The translations under genes were made by a program, and so were the position numbers. Source: Flagellimonas pacifica (GTDB lineage: Bacteria; Bacteroidota; Bacteroidia; Flavobacteriales; Flavobacteriaceae). From it: a stretch of DNA of 64,000 nt. The stretch's first letter is position 1; each line of letters opens with the position of its first letter. Shown here piece after piece: positions 44,352 to 53,490 of this stretch. The DNA lies in assembly GCF_900215465.1 (NCBI RefSeq), contig NZ_OBEH01000003.1, positions 248,001 through 312,000 of the forward strand. The letters are read 5' to 3'. The notes beneath the pieces are model-generated. The model did not search any database, was not told the origin of the DNA, and saw only the letters and a program-made list of their open reading frames with translations.

Positions 44352-46649
44352 ATGATTAAAAAAGGAGTGTTTCTCATTATAATCACCTTACTATTTGCCT
44401 GTCAGCAAAAAGAACTGAAAAAAGGCGAGGTAGCCATTATCCCCAAACCAGCCTTACAGGAAGTTGGAGAAGGGTATTTTGAAATTAATGAAGGGACCCA
44501 AGTGTCAGTGGAAAATGAAGAACAGGAAGCCGTGGCCAAAAGATTTTTTAGTCAATTTGAGATGGTTTCTGGATGGATGCCTTCCGTGGATATGAGTACA
44601 ACTGGAAATATTTTGTTTGTTACGGATTCCACTTTGGAAGAAGAAGCTTATGAGCTTGAGGTAAAAACAACAACAATTACCATAAAAGCATCCTCGGGAG
44701 TCGGTTTTTTCTATGCATTGCAATCGCTAAAACAATTACTTCCAGCATCTTTCTATGGTGAAAAATTACAATCCAATGTGGTATGGGGAGTACCAACTGT
44801 AAGTATTAAGGATAAACCTGCTTTTGGATGGCGCGGATATATGTTGGATGTGTCTCGACATTTTTTTGACGTGGATCAGGTCAAAGAAGTCTTGGATTTT
44901 ATGGCCGAATCCAAACTTAACCGTTTTCACTGGCATTTAACGGATGATCAAGGTTGGAGATTGGAAATCAAGAGCTATCCCAAGCTTACGGAAATAGGTG
45001 CTTGGCGTGTGGATCATAACACTACGGATGAGACTGTTTCCAATTGGTGGGGACGCCCTGTACAAAAGCCGGGAGAAAAGCCTACTTACGGAGGATTCTA
45101 TACTCAGGAGGAAATCAAAGAAATTATTGCCTATGCAAAAGAAAGATATATCGAAGTAATTCCGGAAATTGATATGCCCGGCCATGCGCAGGCAACAATT
45201 GCAGCTTACCCCGAGATCGGATGTGTCAATGCAGCACCATATGTCGCTACTGGAGGAGTTGCGAAGAACAACACGTATAACCCAGGAAAGGAAGAGACTT
45301 TTGTGTTTGCTGAAAAAATGCTCAATGAGGTAATGGATTTATTTCCCTTTAAATATGTGCATATTGGTGGTGATGAATGCAATAAAGAACAGTGGAAAAT
45401 TGATCCATATGCCCAACAAAGGATAAAATCGGAGGGACTTAAAGATGAGTTTGAATTGCAAAGCTATTTTATAAAGCGAATTGAAAATATCATCAATGCC
45501 CGTGGTCGTATTATGATAGGATGGGATGAAATCCTTGAAGGAGGACTCGCTCCCAATGCAACAGTAATGAGCTGGAGAGGAGAAAAAGGAGGTATTGAAG
45601 CACTAAAAGCTGGACATGAAGTGATCATGACTCCCAGTAGTTATTGTTATATAGACCTAAAGCAAGGGCATGATGATCTGGAACCTAATTTGGGATATTC
45701 AAGGCTGTTGTTATCCAGAGCATACAATTATCATGTAATTCCAGATAGTCTTACTTCTGAAGAAGGTAGGCTGATCAAAGGTATTCAAGCTAATTTGTGG
45801 ACAGAATCTATCAGTGATTGGGGTAAATTGACCTATATGACTTTTCCAAGATTATATGCTATTGCGGAAAACGGTTGGACAGCTCAAAAAAATAAAGACT
45901 GGAATGATTTTACTAATCGTTTGGAAACCCAATTTGCTCGTCTTGACGAACAAAATGTAAGATACGCAGTAAGTGCCTTTAGTCCTTGGATAGATCATAA
46001 AGGAAATGGAAAACAAGTGGAGGTTTCCCTAAAAACCGAAGCGAACGGATTGGATATTCGATATACTTTGGACAACTCAGAACCTACAGTTCTATCCACC
46101 AAATATAACCTTCCATTTAGTATAGGTGAAACCAAAGTTGTAAAGGCAAGGGCATTTAAGGAAGAAAAGCCTGTGGGGTATCTTTCCAGTTTGGAATTCC
46201 CGGTACACAAAGCGACAGGAGTTGTAAAAGGTTCCGCGAAAATTAAAAGCCTTACCAATCTTAATTATGGTAAGTTGGATAGGGGTGACCCCAATTGGGT
46301 GAGTTTTGAAAATGATATGGAGGAGACCTTGTGGTTTAGTGAACCTACAGCTATAAAAGAAGTAGCCTTCAACGCACTTAGATTTACAAACACCACGGCA
46401 TATCCTCCAGAAAAAGTGGAAATATTTGGCTCTGAGGATGGAAAGGAATTTATAAAGCTAGGTGAAACTTCACAAATGGAAGTAAGTCGTATCCAAGGCC
46501 GTAGTAAAGTACCTTATACCATAACTTTTGATACTACTAAAATAATAGCACTAAAAATAAAGGCATATGCTGTAAATCCCATACCTAAAGGTCATAGACA
46601 GGAAGGATTTAAAGCCAGCATTAAAATTGATGAGATTGTAGTAAACTAA
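44352..46649 (+). CDS. GH20 beta-N-acetylhexosaminidase lipoprotein
   Basis: About 765 residues from ATG 44352; a TTG six bases earlier is less likely. The signal peptide ends in the lipobox LFAC (Cys17), so the enzyme is membrane-anchored. An N-terminal GH20b domain (about 25-150) is followed by the catalytic barrel (about 155-500). The barrel has MLDVSRHFFDVDQVKEVLDF, HWHLTDDQGWR, EIDMPGHAQA and the catalytic pair Asp341-Glu342 in HIGGDEC, which drives substrate-assisted hydrolysis of terminal GlcNAc/GalNAc. C-terminal parts resemble the chitobiase C-terminal domain (IRYTLDNSEP) and a discoidin-like carbohydrate-binding module (about 630-760). It is in an operon with FAH and two GH29 genes. 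Confidence 0.93.
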   Translation: MIKKGVFLIIITLLFACQQKELKKGEVAIIPKPALQEVGEGYFEINEGTQVSVENEEQEAVAKRFFSQFEMVSGWMPSVDMSTTGNILFVTDSTLEEEAYELEVKTTTITIKASSGVGFFYALQSLKQLLPASFYGEKLQSNVVWGVPTVSIKDKPAFGWRGYMLDVSRHFFDVDQVKEVLDFMAESKLNRFHWHLTDDQGWRLEIKSYPKLTEIGAWRVDHNTTDETVSNWWGRPVQKPGEKPTYGGFYTQEEIKEIIAYAKERYIEVIPEIDMPGHAQATIAAYPEIGCVNAAPYVATGGVAKNNTYNPGKEETFVFAEKMLNEVMDLFPFKYVHIGGDECNKEQWKIDPYAQQRIKSEGLKDEFELQSYFIKRIENIINARGRIMIGWDEILEGGLAPNATVMSWRGEKGGIEALKAGHEVIMTPSSYCYIDLKQGHDDLEPNLGYSRLLLSRAYNYHVIPDSLTSEEGRLIKGIQANLWTESISDWGKLTYMTFPRLYAIAENGWTAQKNKDWNDFTNRLETQFARLDEQNVRYAVSAFSPWIDHKGNGKQVEVSLKTEANGLDIRYTLDNSEPTVLSTKYNLPFSIGETKVVKARAFKEEKPVGYLSSLEFPVHKATGVVKGSAKIKSLTNLNYGKLDRGDPNWVSFENDMEETLWFSEPTAIKEVAFNALRFTNTTAYPPEKVEIFGSEDGKEFIKLGETSQMEVSRIQGRSKVPYTITFDTTKIIALKIKAYAVNPIPKGHRQEGFKASIKIDEIVVN

Positions 46650-46663
46650 CATGAGCCTAAACA

Positions 46664-47731
46664 ATGAAGAAAAATAAATTTGTCGTAGCGCTTTCCTTGG
46701 TATTGATAAGTAATGTCTTATTGTTAAATGCGCAAAAGAATATAGATTATTTAAACGAAGTATCTGATTCGTTTGATGAAAGAATGGATTGGTTCGTAAA
46801 CGCAAAGTATGGAATGTTCATCCATTTTGGTCTTTACAGTCAATTGGGAGGAGAATGGAAGGGAAAGACCATTACGCATTACGCAGAATGGATACAGGCG
46901 AATGCAGATATAGCCGCACAGGAATATACTATGTTGACACATACGTTTAATCCAAAAAACTTTGATGCGGATTTCATTGCAAAAACGGCAAAAGAGGCTG
47001 GAATGAAGTACATTGTCATTACCACAAAGCACCACGAGGGATTCTGTCTTTGGGACAGCAAGTATACAAACTATGATGTGGCCAGTACCCCATTCAAAAG
47101 GGATATTCTGCAAGAACTTAGCTTGGCATGCCGAAAATATGGATTAAAATTTGGAACGTATTACAGTATTATTGATTGGCATCACCCATCTCAAGAGCGT
47201 AATAGTGACGGAAATGACAGTTGGGGATGGTGGGGAGAAATACGAATGAAGACTGGTAAGAAATCGGAATATGTGACGTATATGAAAAATCAAATCAAAG
47301 AATTGGTTGAAAAATATGATTCTGATATTCTATGGTTTGATGGCGACTGGGTTCACTGGTGGGATCAAAAAACAGGCGAAGACCTATATCAGTTTATAAG
47401 AAGTTTAAAGCCCGAGATAATTATTAATAACAGAGTTTCCAAAAGAGCTCAATTCAAAAAGGATTTTGGAACACCTGAGCAAGAGCATCCCGATAGCTCC
47501 TTGAAATACTACTGGGAAGCCTGTTATACTATGAACCATTCCTGGGGTTTTAAAACAAGCGACACGGATTGGAAGACCCCACAGGTAGTTTATGATAAGT
47601 TATATGATATTAATGCCAAAGGTGGAAATCTTCTACTAAATGTAGGGCCTGATGGCAATGGAAATATACCTGAAGAAAGTGTGGAAATACTTCTTGAAGT
47701 AGGTAAGATGTTGAAAAACAATAATAAGTAA
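46664..47731 (+). CDS. GH29 alpha-L-fucosidase, catalytic domain only
   Basis: A 355-residue exported enzyme with a Sec signal peptide (about 1-24, ending NAQ). It has the GH29 landmarks WFVNAKYGMFIHFGLYSQLGG, MKYIVITTKHHEGFCLWDSK, KFGTYYSIIDWHHP and the nucleophile Asp226 in LWFDGDW. NLLLNVGPDGNG near the C-terminus closes the barrel. It stops there, so the C-terminal beta-sandwich found in many GH29 enzymes is missing. It removes terminal alpha-L-fucose; linkage preference is not decidable. It lies 15 bases after GH20 and 15 bases before the second GH29 gene. Confidence 0.94.
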   Translation: MKKNKFVVALSLVLISNVLLLNAQKNIDYLNEVSDSFDERMDWFVNAKYGMFIHFGLYSQLGGEWKGKTITHYAEWIQANADIAAQEYTMLTHTFNPKNFDADFIAKTAKEAGMKYIVITTKHHEGFCLWDSKYTNYDVASTPFKRDILQELSLACRKYGLKFGTYYSIIDWHHPSQERNSDGNDSWGWWGEIRMKTGKKSEYVTYMKNQIKELVEKYDSDILWFDGDWVHWWDQKTGEDLYQFIRSLKPEIIINNRVSKRAQFKKDFGTPEQEHPDSSLKYYWEACYTMNHSWGFKTSDTDWKTPQVVYDKLYDINAKGGNLLLNVGPDGNGNIPEESVEILLEVGKMLKNNNK

Positions 47732-47745
47732 TTTATTGATAAAAA

Positions 47746-49242
47746 ATGAGCACACGTAAGATTAATTCAGTAATGAAAGAAATTGGATTGGCAATCATGG
47801 GAACGTTAATGTTTTCGTATTGGGGTATGAATGCCCAACAGTACGAAGCGAATTGGGAATCTTTAGATCAACGTCCGGTAGCCGGATGGTTTGAGGATGC
47901 CAAGTTTGGCATCTTTATTCATTGGGGTCCCTATTCCGTTCCGGCTTGGTCTCCAAAAGGAACATACTCAGAATGGTACCAATACTGGTTGCAAAGTAAA
48001 GCGCTGTTTGGTAATGGTAATTTTAAAGGAGATGAAGTGTATCAATTTCATAAAAAAACCTACGGTGATCACTTTGATTATTATGAATTTGCTGATGAGT
48101 TTACAGCAGATTTATATGACCCTGAAGAATGGGCACAACTTTTTGAGGATTCTGGGGCAAAATATATTGTGCTTACCTCTAAACACCATGATGGATTTAC
48201 CTTATGGCCCAATGAAGAGGCCAACGATAGGGGGTTTGCATGGAATAGTATGGAAACCGGGGCTAAACGTGATTTGGCTGGAGAACTTTCCAACGCAGTA
48301 AAAAAGACCGATGTAAAAATGGGTTTCTACTATTCACTGTATGAATGGTACCATCCGTGGTGGCAAAATGACAAGGAACGTTTTGTAAAAGAACATTTCC
48401 ATCCACAATTCAAAGATTTAGTGGAAAAGTATCAACCTGATTTACTTTGGGGTGATGGAGAGTGGGATATGGAATATGAAAAGTGGAAAACCCCCGAACT
48501 TATGGCATGGCTGTTCAATGAGTCAAGTGTAAAGGATAAAGTTGTAATAAATGATCGATGGGGAAAAGGGATTAGACAAAAACATGGAGGTTATTTTACC
48601 ACAGAATATGAAGCGGGCAAAACTTTCAGTAAGCCTTGGGAAGAATGCCGTGGTATGGGTTTTTCTTTTGGATACAATCAGAACGAAGATGCCTCTGACT
48701 ATAACAGTACTCGAACACTGTTGCTGATGCTTATTGATATAGTTAGCAACGGCGGAAATCTACTACTTGATATTGGCCCCGATGCAAGGGGAAGCATACC
48801 ACCTATCATGCAACAGCGATTGTTGGAGATGGGAGATTGGCTCAAAGTCAATGGAGAAGCTATCTATGGTACCCGTAAATGGAAGACGCCCATTCAATGG
48901 TCGGCTGGAGATAGAAAATTGGATAAGAGTACCCATTACCTTGGAGGGGATTATATTTTGAAACAAACAGTTGATCCAGCTCCAGGGAAAGCAGTAAAAG
49001 AAGTATTTTTCACCAATAAAGGAAATAATCTTTACGCAATTACACCAAAATATCCTGAAGATCAACTAATCATTAAAGGTATTAAACCTTCAAAAAAGAC
49101 CAAAGTTGAACTTTTGGGATATAAAGAACAGTTGTCTTATGAGTACCAAAATGGAAACCTTGTTATTCAAGTCCCCAATTTAACATATGATGAACTGCCC
49201 TGTCAGCATGCATGGAGCTTTAAAATATCTGAAATGAAGTAA
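47746..49242 (+). CDS. GH29 alpha-L-fucosidase with C-terminal domain
   Basis: A 498-residue exported enzyme; the signal peptide ends near MNAQ (about 31). GH29 landmarks are WFEDAKFGIFIHWGPYSVPAW, AKYIVLTSKHHDGFTLWPN, KMGFYYSLYEWYHP and the nucleophile Asp237 in LLWGDGEW. NLLLDIGPDARG ends the barrel, and about 110 further residues form a C-terminal beta domain (VKEVFFTNKGNNLYAITPKYP). It resembles the GH29-A type of human FUCA1, which is less linkage-specific. It differs clearly from its upstream neighbour, so the two probably divide different fucose linkages between them. It is the last gene of the operon. Confidence 0.95.
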   Translation: MSTRKINSVMKEIGLAIMGTLMFSYWGMNAQQYEANWESLDQRPVAGWFEDAKFGIFIHWGPYSVPAWSPKGTYSEWYQYWLQSKALFGNGNFKGDEVYQFHKKTYGDHFDYYEFADEFTADLYDPEEWAQLFEDSGAKYIVLTSKHHDGFTLWPNEEANDRGFAWNSMETGAKRDLAGELSNAVKKTDVKMGFYYSLYEWYHPWWQNDKERFVKEHFHPQFKDLVEKYQPDLLWGDGEWDMEYEKWKTPELMAWLFNESSVKDKVVINDRWGKGIRQKHGGYFTTEYEAGKTFSKPWEECRGMGFSFGYNQNEDASDYNSTRTLLLMLIDIVSNGGNLLLDIGPDARGSIPPIMQQRLLEMGDWLKVNGEAIYGTRKWKTPIQWSAGDRKLDKSTHYLGGDYILKQTVDPAPGKAVKEVFFTNKGNNLYAITPKYPEDQLIIKGIKPSKKTKVELLGYKEQLSYEYQNGNLVIQVPNLTYDELPCQHAWSFKISEMK

Positions 49243-49290
49243 AATGGTTTTGAAATTTTAGTTATGTAATTCAACCATTTCTTTTCTATA
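49242..49290 (+). terminator. Terminator of the FAH-GH20-GH29 operon
   Basis: AAATGGTT (49242-49249) plus GAA after a two-base bulge pairs with TTCAACCATTT (49270-49280), and CTTTTCTAT follows. It begins at the last base of the stop codon. The stem is imperfect but the position is right. Confidence 0.6.
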
Positions 49291-49308
49291 AGATAGCAAA
49301 GACTTGTT

Positions 49309-50319
49309 TTAGAGGAGAGGTCTGGTAGAATCCCTTAAAACCAACTCAGTCTTTATAACTTTATGCTGTATCCTTACCAGATTTGGTTTTTCCATAGCTT
49401 TTATGAAGCTTTTGACAGTTTCCTTTCCCATTTTTTCCGCATTTTGGGAGACCATGGTCAATGGAGGGTTTGAACATTGCCCCATAACTCCATTTGTAAA
49501 ACCAACTATCGATATTTGATTGGGAACTTGATACCCCCATTGCTGAACCGTATTTAAAGTACATATTGCCGATAATTCGTCAGCTGCAATAAAAGCATCA
49601 ATGTCATTGGACTTCATGGCTTCTTTTAGCATTGGTTTAAAATCATCATAGCTATTGAATTCTATACAAATAGGTTGGGAGGAATATCCATGTGATTGTA
49701 GTGCGTCTAAATAACCATGTTTACGATTTTTACCCACGCTTGTTTCTGCAATAGGGGAAACAAATGCGATTTTTTTGCAACCTGTCTTGATCAAATGGGT
49801 TGTGGCATTGTAAGCACCTTCTAGATCATCGATAGTAACACTGCTAAAAACAGAATTTTCCAAAACACGGTCAAACATTACTAGAGGCATTTGGCTGGAC
49901 TCCAGATTATTGAGGTGCTTATAATTTTTTTGACGTTGGGTTTCTGTTGAAAAAGAAATTAGAACACCATCTACACAGAAATTCATAAAATTCTGTAGGT
50001 GATTGTTTTCCAACCTATGGCTGTTATTTGAAAAACTGACCATTATAGTATAGTTGTGCTTACGGGCCTCTTCTTCAATACCATGCAATACTTTTCCAAA
50101 AAAAGCATCGGTTACATTAGGTATGATGACACCAATACATTTGGTTCTTTTCAACTTTAAACTTCTGGCAGCATTGTTTGGGATATAGCCAAATTCTTTA
50201 GCGGCTTCCTTAACTTTTAGTTTAGTGCAATCACTAATTTCAGGACTGTTGTTTAGTGATTTTGAAATGGTTGAAGGAGCCAGATCCAAAATGCTTGCGA
50301 GTTCTTTGAGGGTGGTCAT
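49309..50319 (-). CDS. LacI-family transcriptional regulator
   Basis: A 336-residue repressor. The N-terminal LacI helix-turn-helix has TTLKELASILDLAPSTISKSLN (2-23) and the hinge FGYIPNNAARSLKLKRT. The periplasmic-binding-protein-like sensor domain follows (GVIIPNVTDAFFGKVLHGIEEEA, CVDGVLISFS, AADELSAICTLN, ISIVGFTNG). It overlaps the galT stop codon by four bases (ATGA), so it is the third gene of the galK-galT operon. It is a candidate galactose or galactoside sensor. It ends 66 bases from the terminal end of the fucosidase operon, converging with it. Confidence 0.92.
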   Translation of the reverse strand: MTTLKELASILDLAPSTISKSLNNSPEISDCTKLKVKEAAKEFGYIPNNAARSLKLKRTKCIGVIIPNVTDAFFGKVLHGIEEEARKHNYTIMVSFSNNSHRLENNHLQNFMNFCVDGVLISFSTETQRQKNYKHLNNLESSQMPLVMFDRVLENSVFSSVTIDDLEGAYNATTHLIKTGCKKIAFVSPIAETSVGKNRKHGYLDALQSHGYSSQPICIEFNSYDDFKPMLKEAMKSNDIDAFIAADELSAICTLNTVQQWGYQVPNQISIVGFTNGVMGQCSNPPLTMVSQNAEKMGKETVKSFIKAMEKPNLVRIQHKVIKTELVLRDSTRPLL

Positions 50320-51371
50320 TTTTTGGTAATGGTATTTAAACTATAATGTACATCAGGAAGATTTTTAAGTGTATTTGCTGCTTCTTCAGCTGTAATATCT
50401 CTTTGGGGGTTGGCAAACATTTCATAGCCTACCATGAATTTTTTTACTGTAGATGACCTTAACAACGGAGGATAAAAAGTCATGTGAAAATGCCATTCTG
50501 GATGTTCTTCTCCATCAGTTGGTGCTTGGTGTATGCCTGCAGAATAAGGAAAGGAAATATTAAAAAGATTATCGTATTTGGTGGTTAGCCCCTTAACAAT
50601 TGAGGCAAAAGCCATAGTTTCTTCTTCGCTAAGGTGGGTAATATCCCTGAGCTTACGTTTGGGAATGATCATAGTTTCATAGGGCCATACGGCCCAAAAT
50701 GGAACCAATGCCACAAAATGCTGGTTTTCTATAACTATACGTTCTCTTTGTTTTAATTCCTGAGCTAGATAATCGCCAAGCAAGCCACTTTTTTTGTTGT
50801 CCCAGTGTTTTTTAAATTGAACACCCTTTTTTGTGACTTCTTCAGGCACAGATTCTTGAGCCCATATTTGCCCGTGGGGATGAGGGTTGCTACAGCCCAT
50901 CATACCCCCTTTATTTTCAAATATTTGAACATGTTTAATATAGTGGAGAGCTCCAAGACCTTTGTATTCTTCTTTCCAAAGAAGAATGACTTTATTGATA
51001 TCCTCAACCTTCATTAAAGGTAAAGTTAAAGAGTGATTGGGCGAAAAGCATACAACTTTACAAATACCTTTTTCAGATTTTGCCAATAACAATCCATCTT
51101 CAAAGTCCTTTTTGGGAGAATCTTGCAACAATGCTGAAAAATCATTCACAAAGGAATATGGTTGTTGGTATTCTGGATTGGTATCTCCACTTGCTCGCGT
51201 ATTTCCTGGACACAGGTAGCATTTGTTGTCATAGGAGGGTAATTGTTCCTTGTTTACTTCCTCCGTCTTACCTTGCCAAGGTCGTTTGGTTCTATGAGGA
51301 GATACCAATACCCACTCTCCGGTCAATATATTGAGTCGTCTGTGCGGATTCTTATTAAACTGTTCATTCAT
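50316..51371 (-). CDS. galT: Galactose-1-phosphate uridylyltransferase
   Basis: About 351 residues from ATG 51371, close to the 348 of E. coli GalT. It exchanges galactose-1-phosphate with UDP-glucose to make UDP-galactose and glucose-1-phosphate in the Leloir pathway. The start NPHRRLNILTGEWVLVSPHR, the zinc-site CYLCPGN and the active-site NPHPHGQIWA (His-Pro-His with the uridylylated His) are all present, as are QAPTDGEEHPEWHFHMTFYPP and its conserved histidines. The chosen start overlaps the galK stop by eight bases (ATGAATGA); upstream ATG and GTG codons would extend the overlap. Confidence 0.96.
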   Translation of the reverse strand: MNEQFNKNPHRRLNILTGEWVLVSPHRTKRPWQGKTEEVNKEQLPSYDNKCYLCPGNTRASGDTNPEYQQPYSFVNDFSALLQDSPKKDFEDGLLLAKSEKGICKVVCFSPNHSLTLPLMKVEDINKVILLWKEEYKGLGALHYIKHVQIFENKGGMMGCSNPHPHGQIWAQESVPEEVTKKGVQFKKHWDNKKSGLLGDYLAQELKQRERIVIENQHFVALVPFWAVWPYETMIIPKRKLRDITHLSEEETMAFASIVKGLTTKYDNLFNISFPYSAGIHQAPTDGEEHPEWHFHMTFYPPLLRSSTVKKFMVGYEMFANPQRDITAEEAANTLKNLPDVHYSLNTITKK

Positions 51372-52506
51372 TTTCAACATATTTGTGGGTTGTACCATTT
51401 ACGGGGACAGCTGTAAAGGCACTTAAATCAATATCATACTCTTTTTTATAGGCTATGGAAACTTCCGAAACGTAATTATCAATAAAATCCTGATGGATAA
51501 TGTTAATAGTGCAGCCGCCAAAGCCGCCACCTATCATTCTTGATCCAATGATGAAATCCTTTTTACGAGAATAATCAACAAGGAAATCCAACTCTGGGCA
51601 ACTAACCTCATATTTGTTCTGCAGTCCATCATGGGAACCGTATAATAGTGCTCCAAAATCGGCCAACCGCTTTTCTTGTAATGCATTTACGGCCCTAAGA
51701 ACCCTGTTGTTTTCTTGCACTACATACTCACAACGTTTGTAAATAGTGGGGTCCATATTATTTTTTAACTGTTGGAGCATCTGTGGTGTGACATCTCTTA
51801 GTGAATTCACATCAGGATTTGTTTTTTTTATGAGATCTACGCCAAGTTTGCATTCCTCTCTTCTTGTATTGTATTCACTGGTGGATAAGTTGTGGGATAC
51901 ATTGGTGTTGAGCAAAAGTATTTTATAGGGTTCCAGTTCTAGAGGAACATATTCATGCTGGATTGATGCACAATCTATTAATAATGCATTGTCCTTCTTA
52001 CTTATCAAAGATGCATATTGGTCCATAATTCCACATTTTGTGCCTACAAAAGAATGTTCAGCATCCCTGCAAATCAATGCCAATTTTTTTCTATCAATTC
52101 CAAGATCAAACAATTCATTTAATCCGTATGCCAAACCACATTCCAATGCCGCTGAAGAACTTACACCAGATCCCACTGGTAAAAAACTTTCTATAACACA
52201 GTCAAAACCTTCTACCTTTTGTGTTATAGCAAGTAGCTGATGTAAGACCCCCAAAGCGTAGTTCTCCCATGCAACATTACTTCTTGATACATTGGTCAAA
52301 TCAACGGTCAATGTTTTGTTCAATTCCGTTGTATGAATTGTACAAATTTGCTGAGATTGGTTTTTTCTTAGTTTTAGTACAATTTTTCTATCTATAGCGG
52401 TAGGAAGTACATATCCATTGTTATAATCGGTATGCTCTCCAATAAAATTAATCCTTCCCGGTGATGACACTATAAGTTCAAACTGTAGGTTTTCAATGTT
52501 GTTCAT
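51364..52506 (-). CDS. galK: Galactokinase
   Basis: A 380-residue GHMP-family kinase that phosphorylates galactose with ATP, the first Leloir step. Diagnostic motifs are GRINFIGEHTDYNNGYVLPTAID (the galactokinase signature, 14-36), LPVGSGVSSSAALE (ATP loop, around 110-123), CGIMDQYASL with the catalytic Asp, and GGGFGGCTI near 325-333. It starts the galK-galT-lacI operon. A TATATTTG promoter box and a 21-bp palindrome lie directly upstream, and a Nudix-type regulator is encoded divergently. No mutarotase (galM) or galE is present in the window. Confidence 0.97.
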   Translation of the reverse strand: MNNIENLQFELIVSSPGRINFIGEHTDYNNGYVLPTAIDRKIVLKLRKNQSQQICTIHTTELNKTLTVDLTNVSRSNVAWENYALGVLHQLLAITQKVEGFDCVIESFLPVGSGVSSSAALECGLAYGLNELFDLGIDRKKLALICRDAEHSFVGTKCGIMDQYASLISKKDNALLIDCASIQHEYVPLELEPYKILLLNTNVSHNLSTSEYNTRREECKLGVDLIKKTNPDVNSLRDVTPQMLQQLKNNMDPTIYKRCEYVVQENNRVLRAVNALQEKRLADFGALLYGSHDGLQNKYEVSCPELDFLVDYSRKKDFIIGSRMIGGGFGGCTINIIHQDFIDNYVSEVSIAYKKEYDIDLSAFTAVPVNGTTHKYVENE

Positions 52507-52522
52507 GTTAAAAAATATTGGT

Positions 52523-52530
52523 CAAATATA
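52523..52530 (-). promoter_or_regulatory. -7 box of the galK promoter
   Basis: On the minus strand TATATTTG is a perfect match to TAnnTTTG, placed 17 bases before the galK start. No TTTG is found at the usual -33 distance, which suggests that an activator or the adjoining palindrome compensates. Confidence 0.6.
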
Positions 52531-52531
52531 G

Positions 52532-52552
52532 TAAATGTAAATATTACATTTA
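52532..52552. promoter_or_regulatory. 21-bp palindrome at the galK promoter, candidate operator
   Basis: TAAATGTAA (52532-52540), ATA, TTACATTTA (52544-52552) form a perfect 9-bp inverted repeat. It sits directly upstream of the galK -7 box and between galK and the divergent Nudix-type regulator gene, a strong place for an operator of either that regulator or the LacI protein. Confidence 0.7.
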
Positions 52553-52776
52553 TTTTATGCCTTTATAATCGTTACTTGAAATAATTTTCATGATAATTAT
52601 TCCAATTGGCCTACGTAGTATTTCTTTTTGAGCTGATTACTTTGCTTGGGAAATTGATCGTAATGCAATTTATGTAGGCATTGGGAGCCATCAAATGACG
52701 GTGAAGGATACTGGGATATTGCAGATAAAGTATTATTATTGAAATATAATCCAACCTAACGTTAAAAGATATTTAA

Positions 52777-53490
52777 TTGGTAAAAGATTGGTATAAAGGA
52801 GGGGACAAGGTTTATGTGGCCGTGGATTGCATAATTTTTGGTTTTGATGCTGGTGTGCTTAAACTATTGGTTTTTAAAAGACGGGTAGCTCCTTTTGAGG
52901 GTAGATGGTCTCTAATAGGTAGTTTTGTTCGCCCCGACGAAAGTTCAAGTGAAGCTTCCCATAGGGTGTTGAAAGAGATTACCGGGTTGGACAATATATA
53001 TATGAAGGAATTAAGAGTTTATTCCGAAGTTGATCGTGATCCGGGGGCTAGATGTATTTCCATTGGCCAGTATGCGCTTATAAGGGTAGATGAGCATGAT
53101 AAAGAATTGGTTGAAAGCCATGGGGCAAAATGGTATCCTTTGAATGAATTGCCCAACTTAGTTTTAGATCATGGAAAAATGGTATCTGATGCATTGGAAC
53201 GTTTACGAACTAATGCACAATTTTACCCAATTGGTTTTGAACTTTTGCCGCAAAAATTCACAATTCCGCAGTTGCAGCAATTGTACGAAGTAATTTTTCA
53301 AAAGCAATTCGATTCCAGAAATTTTAGAAAGAAGTTACTATCCTTGGAGATACTCAAAAAATTGGACGAGAAAGACAAATCTTCTTCCAAAAAGGGTGCA
53401 TTCCTTTTTCAATTTGATTCAGACAAGTACAAACAAATACGGAAAAAAGGTTTCTCTATCCCCTTGTTTAAAAATCAAGACGTTTTATAG
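52777..53490 (+). CDS. Nudix-derived transcriptional regulator (NrtR/AraR-like)
   Basis: A 237-residue protein. The N-terminal Nudix fold (about 10-140) is followed by a C-terminal winged helix (about 155-230: FTIPQLQQLYEVIFQKQFDSRNFRKKLLSLEILKKL). The Nudix box is broken: S49 replaces the first Gly, Val64 and Ile68 replace two of the catalytic Glu, while Glu55, Arg63 and Glu67 remain. This is typical of Nudix proteins that have become sugar- or nucleotide-sensing repressors, such as AraR of Bacteroides and NrtR. The start must be TTG at 52777, because an in-frame stop lies directly upstream and no ATG precedes the fold. Divergence from galK suggests it senses galactose or a derivative. Confidence 0.88.
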   Translation: MVKDWYKGGDKVYVAVDCIIFGFDAGVLKLLVFKRRVAPFEGRWSLIGSFVRPDESSSEASHRVLKEITGLDNIYMKELRVYSEVDRDPGARCISIGQYALIRVDEHDKELVESHGAKWYPLNELPNLVLDHGKMVSDALERLRTNAQFYPIGFELLPQKFTIPQLQQLYEVIFQKQFDSRNFRKKLLSLEILKKLDEKDKSSSKKGAFLFQFDSDKYKQIRKKGFSIPLFKNQDVL

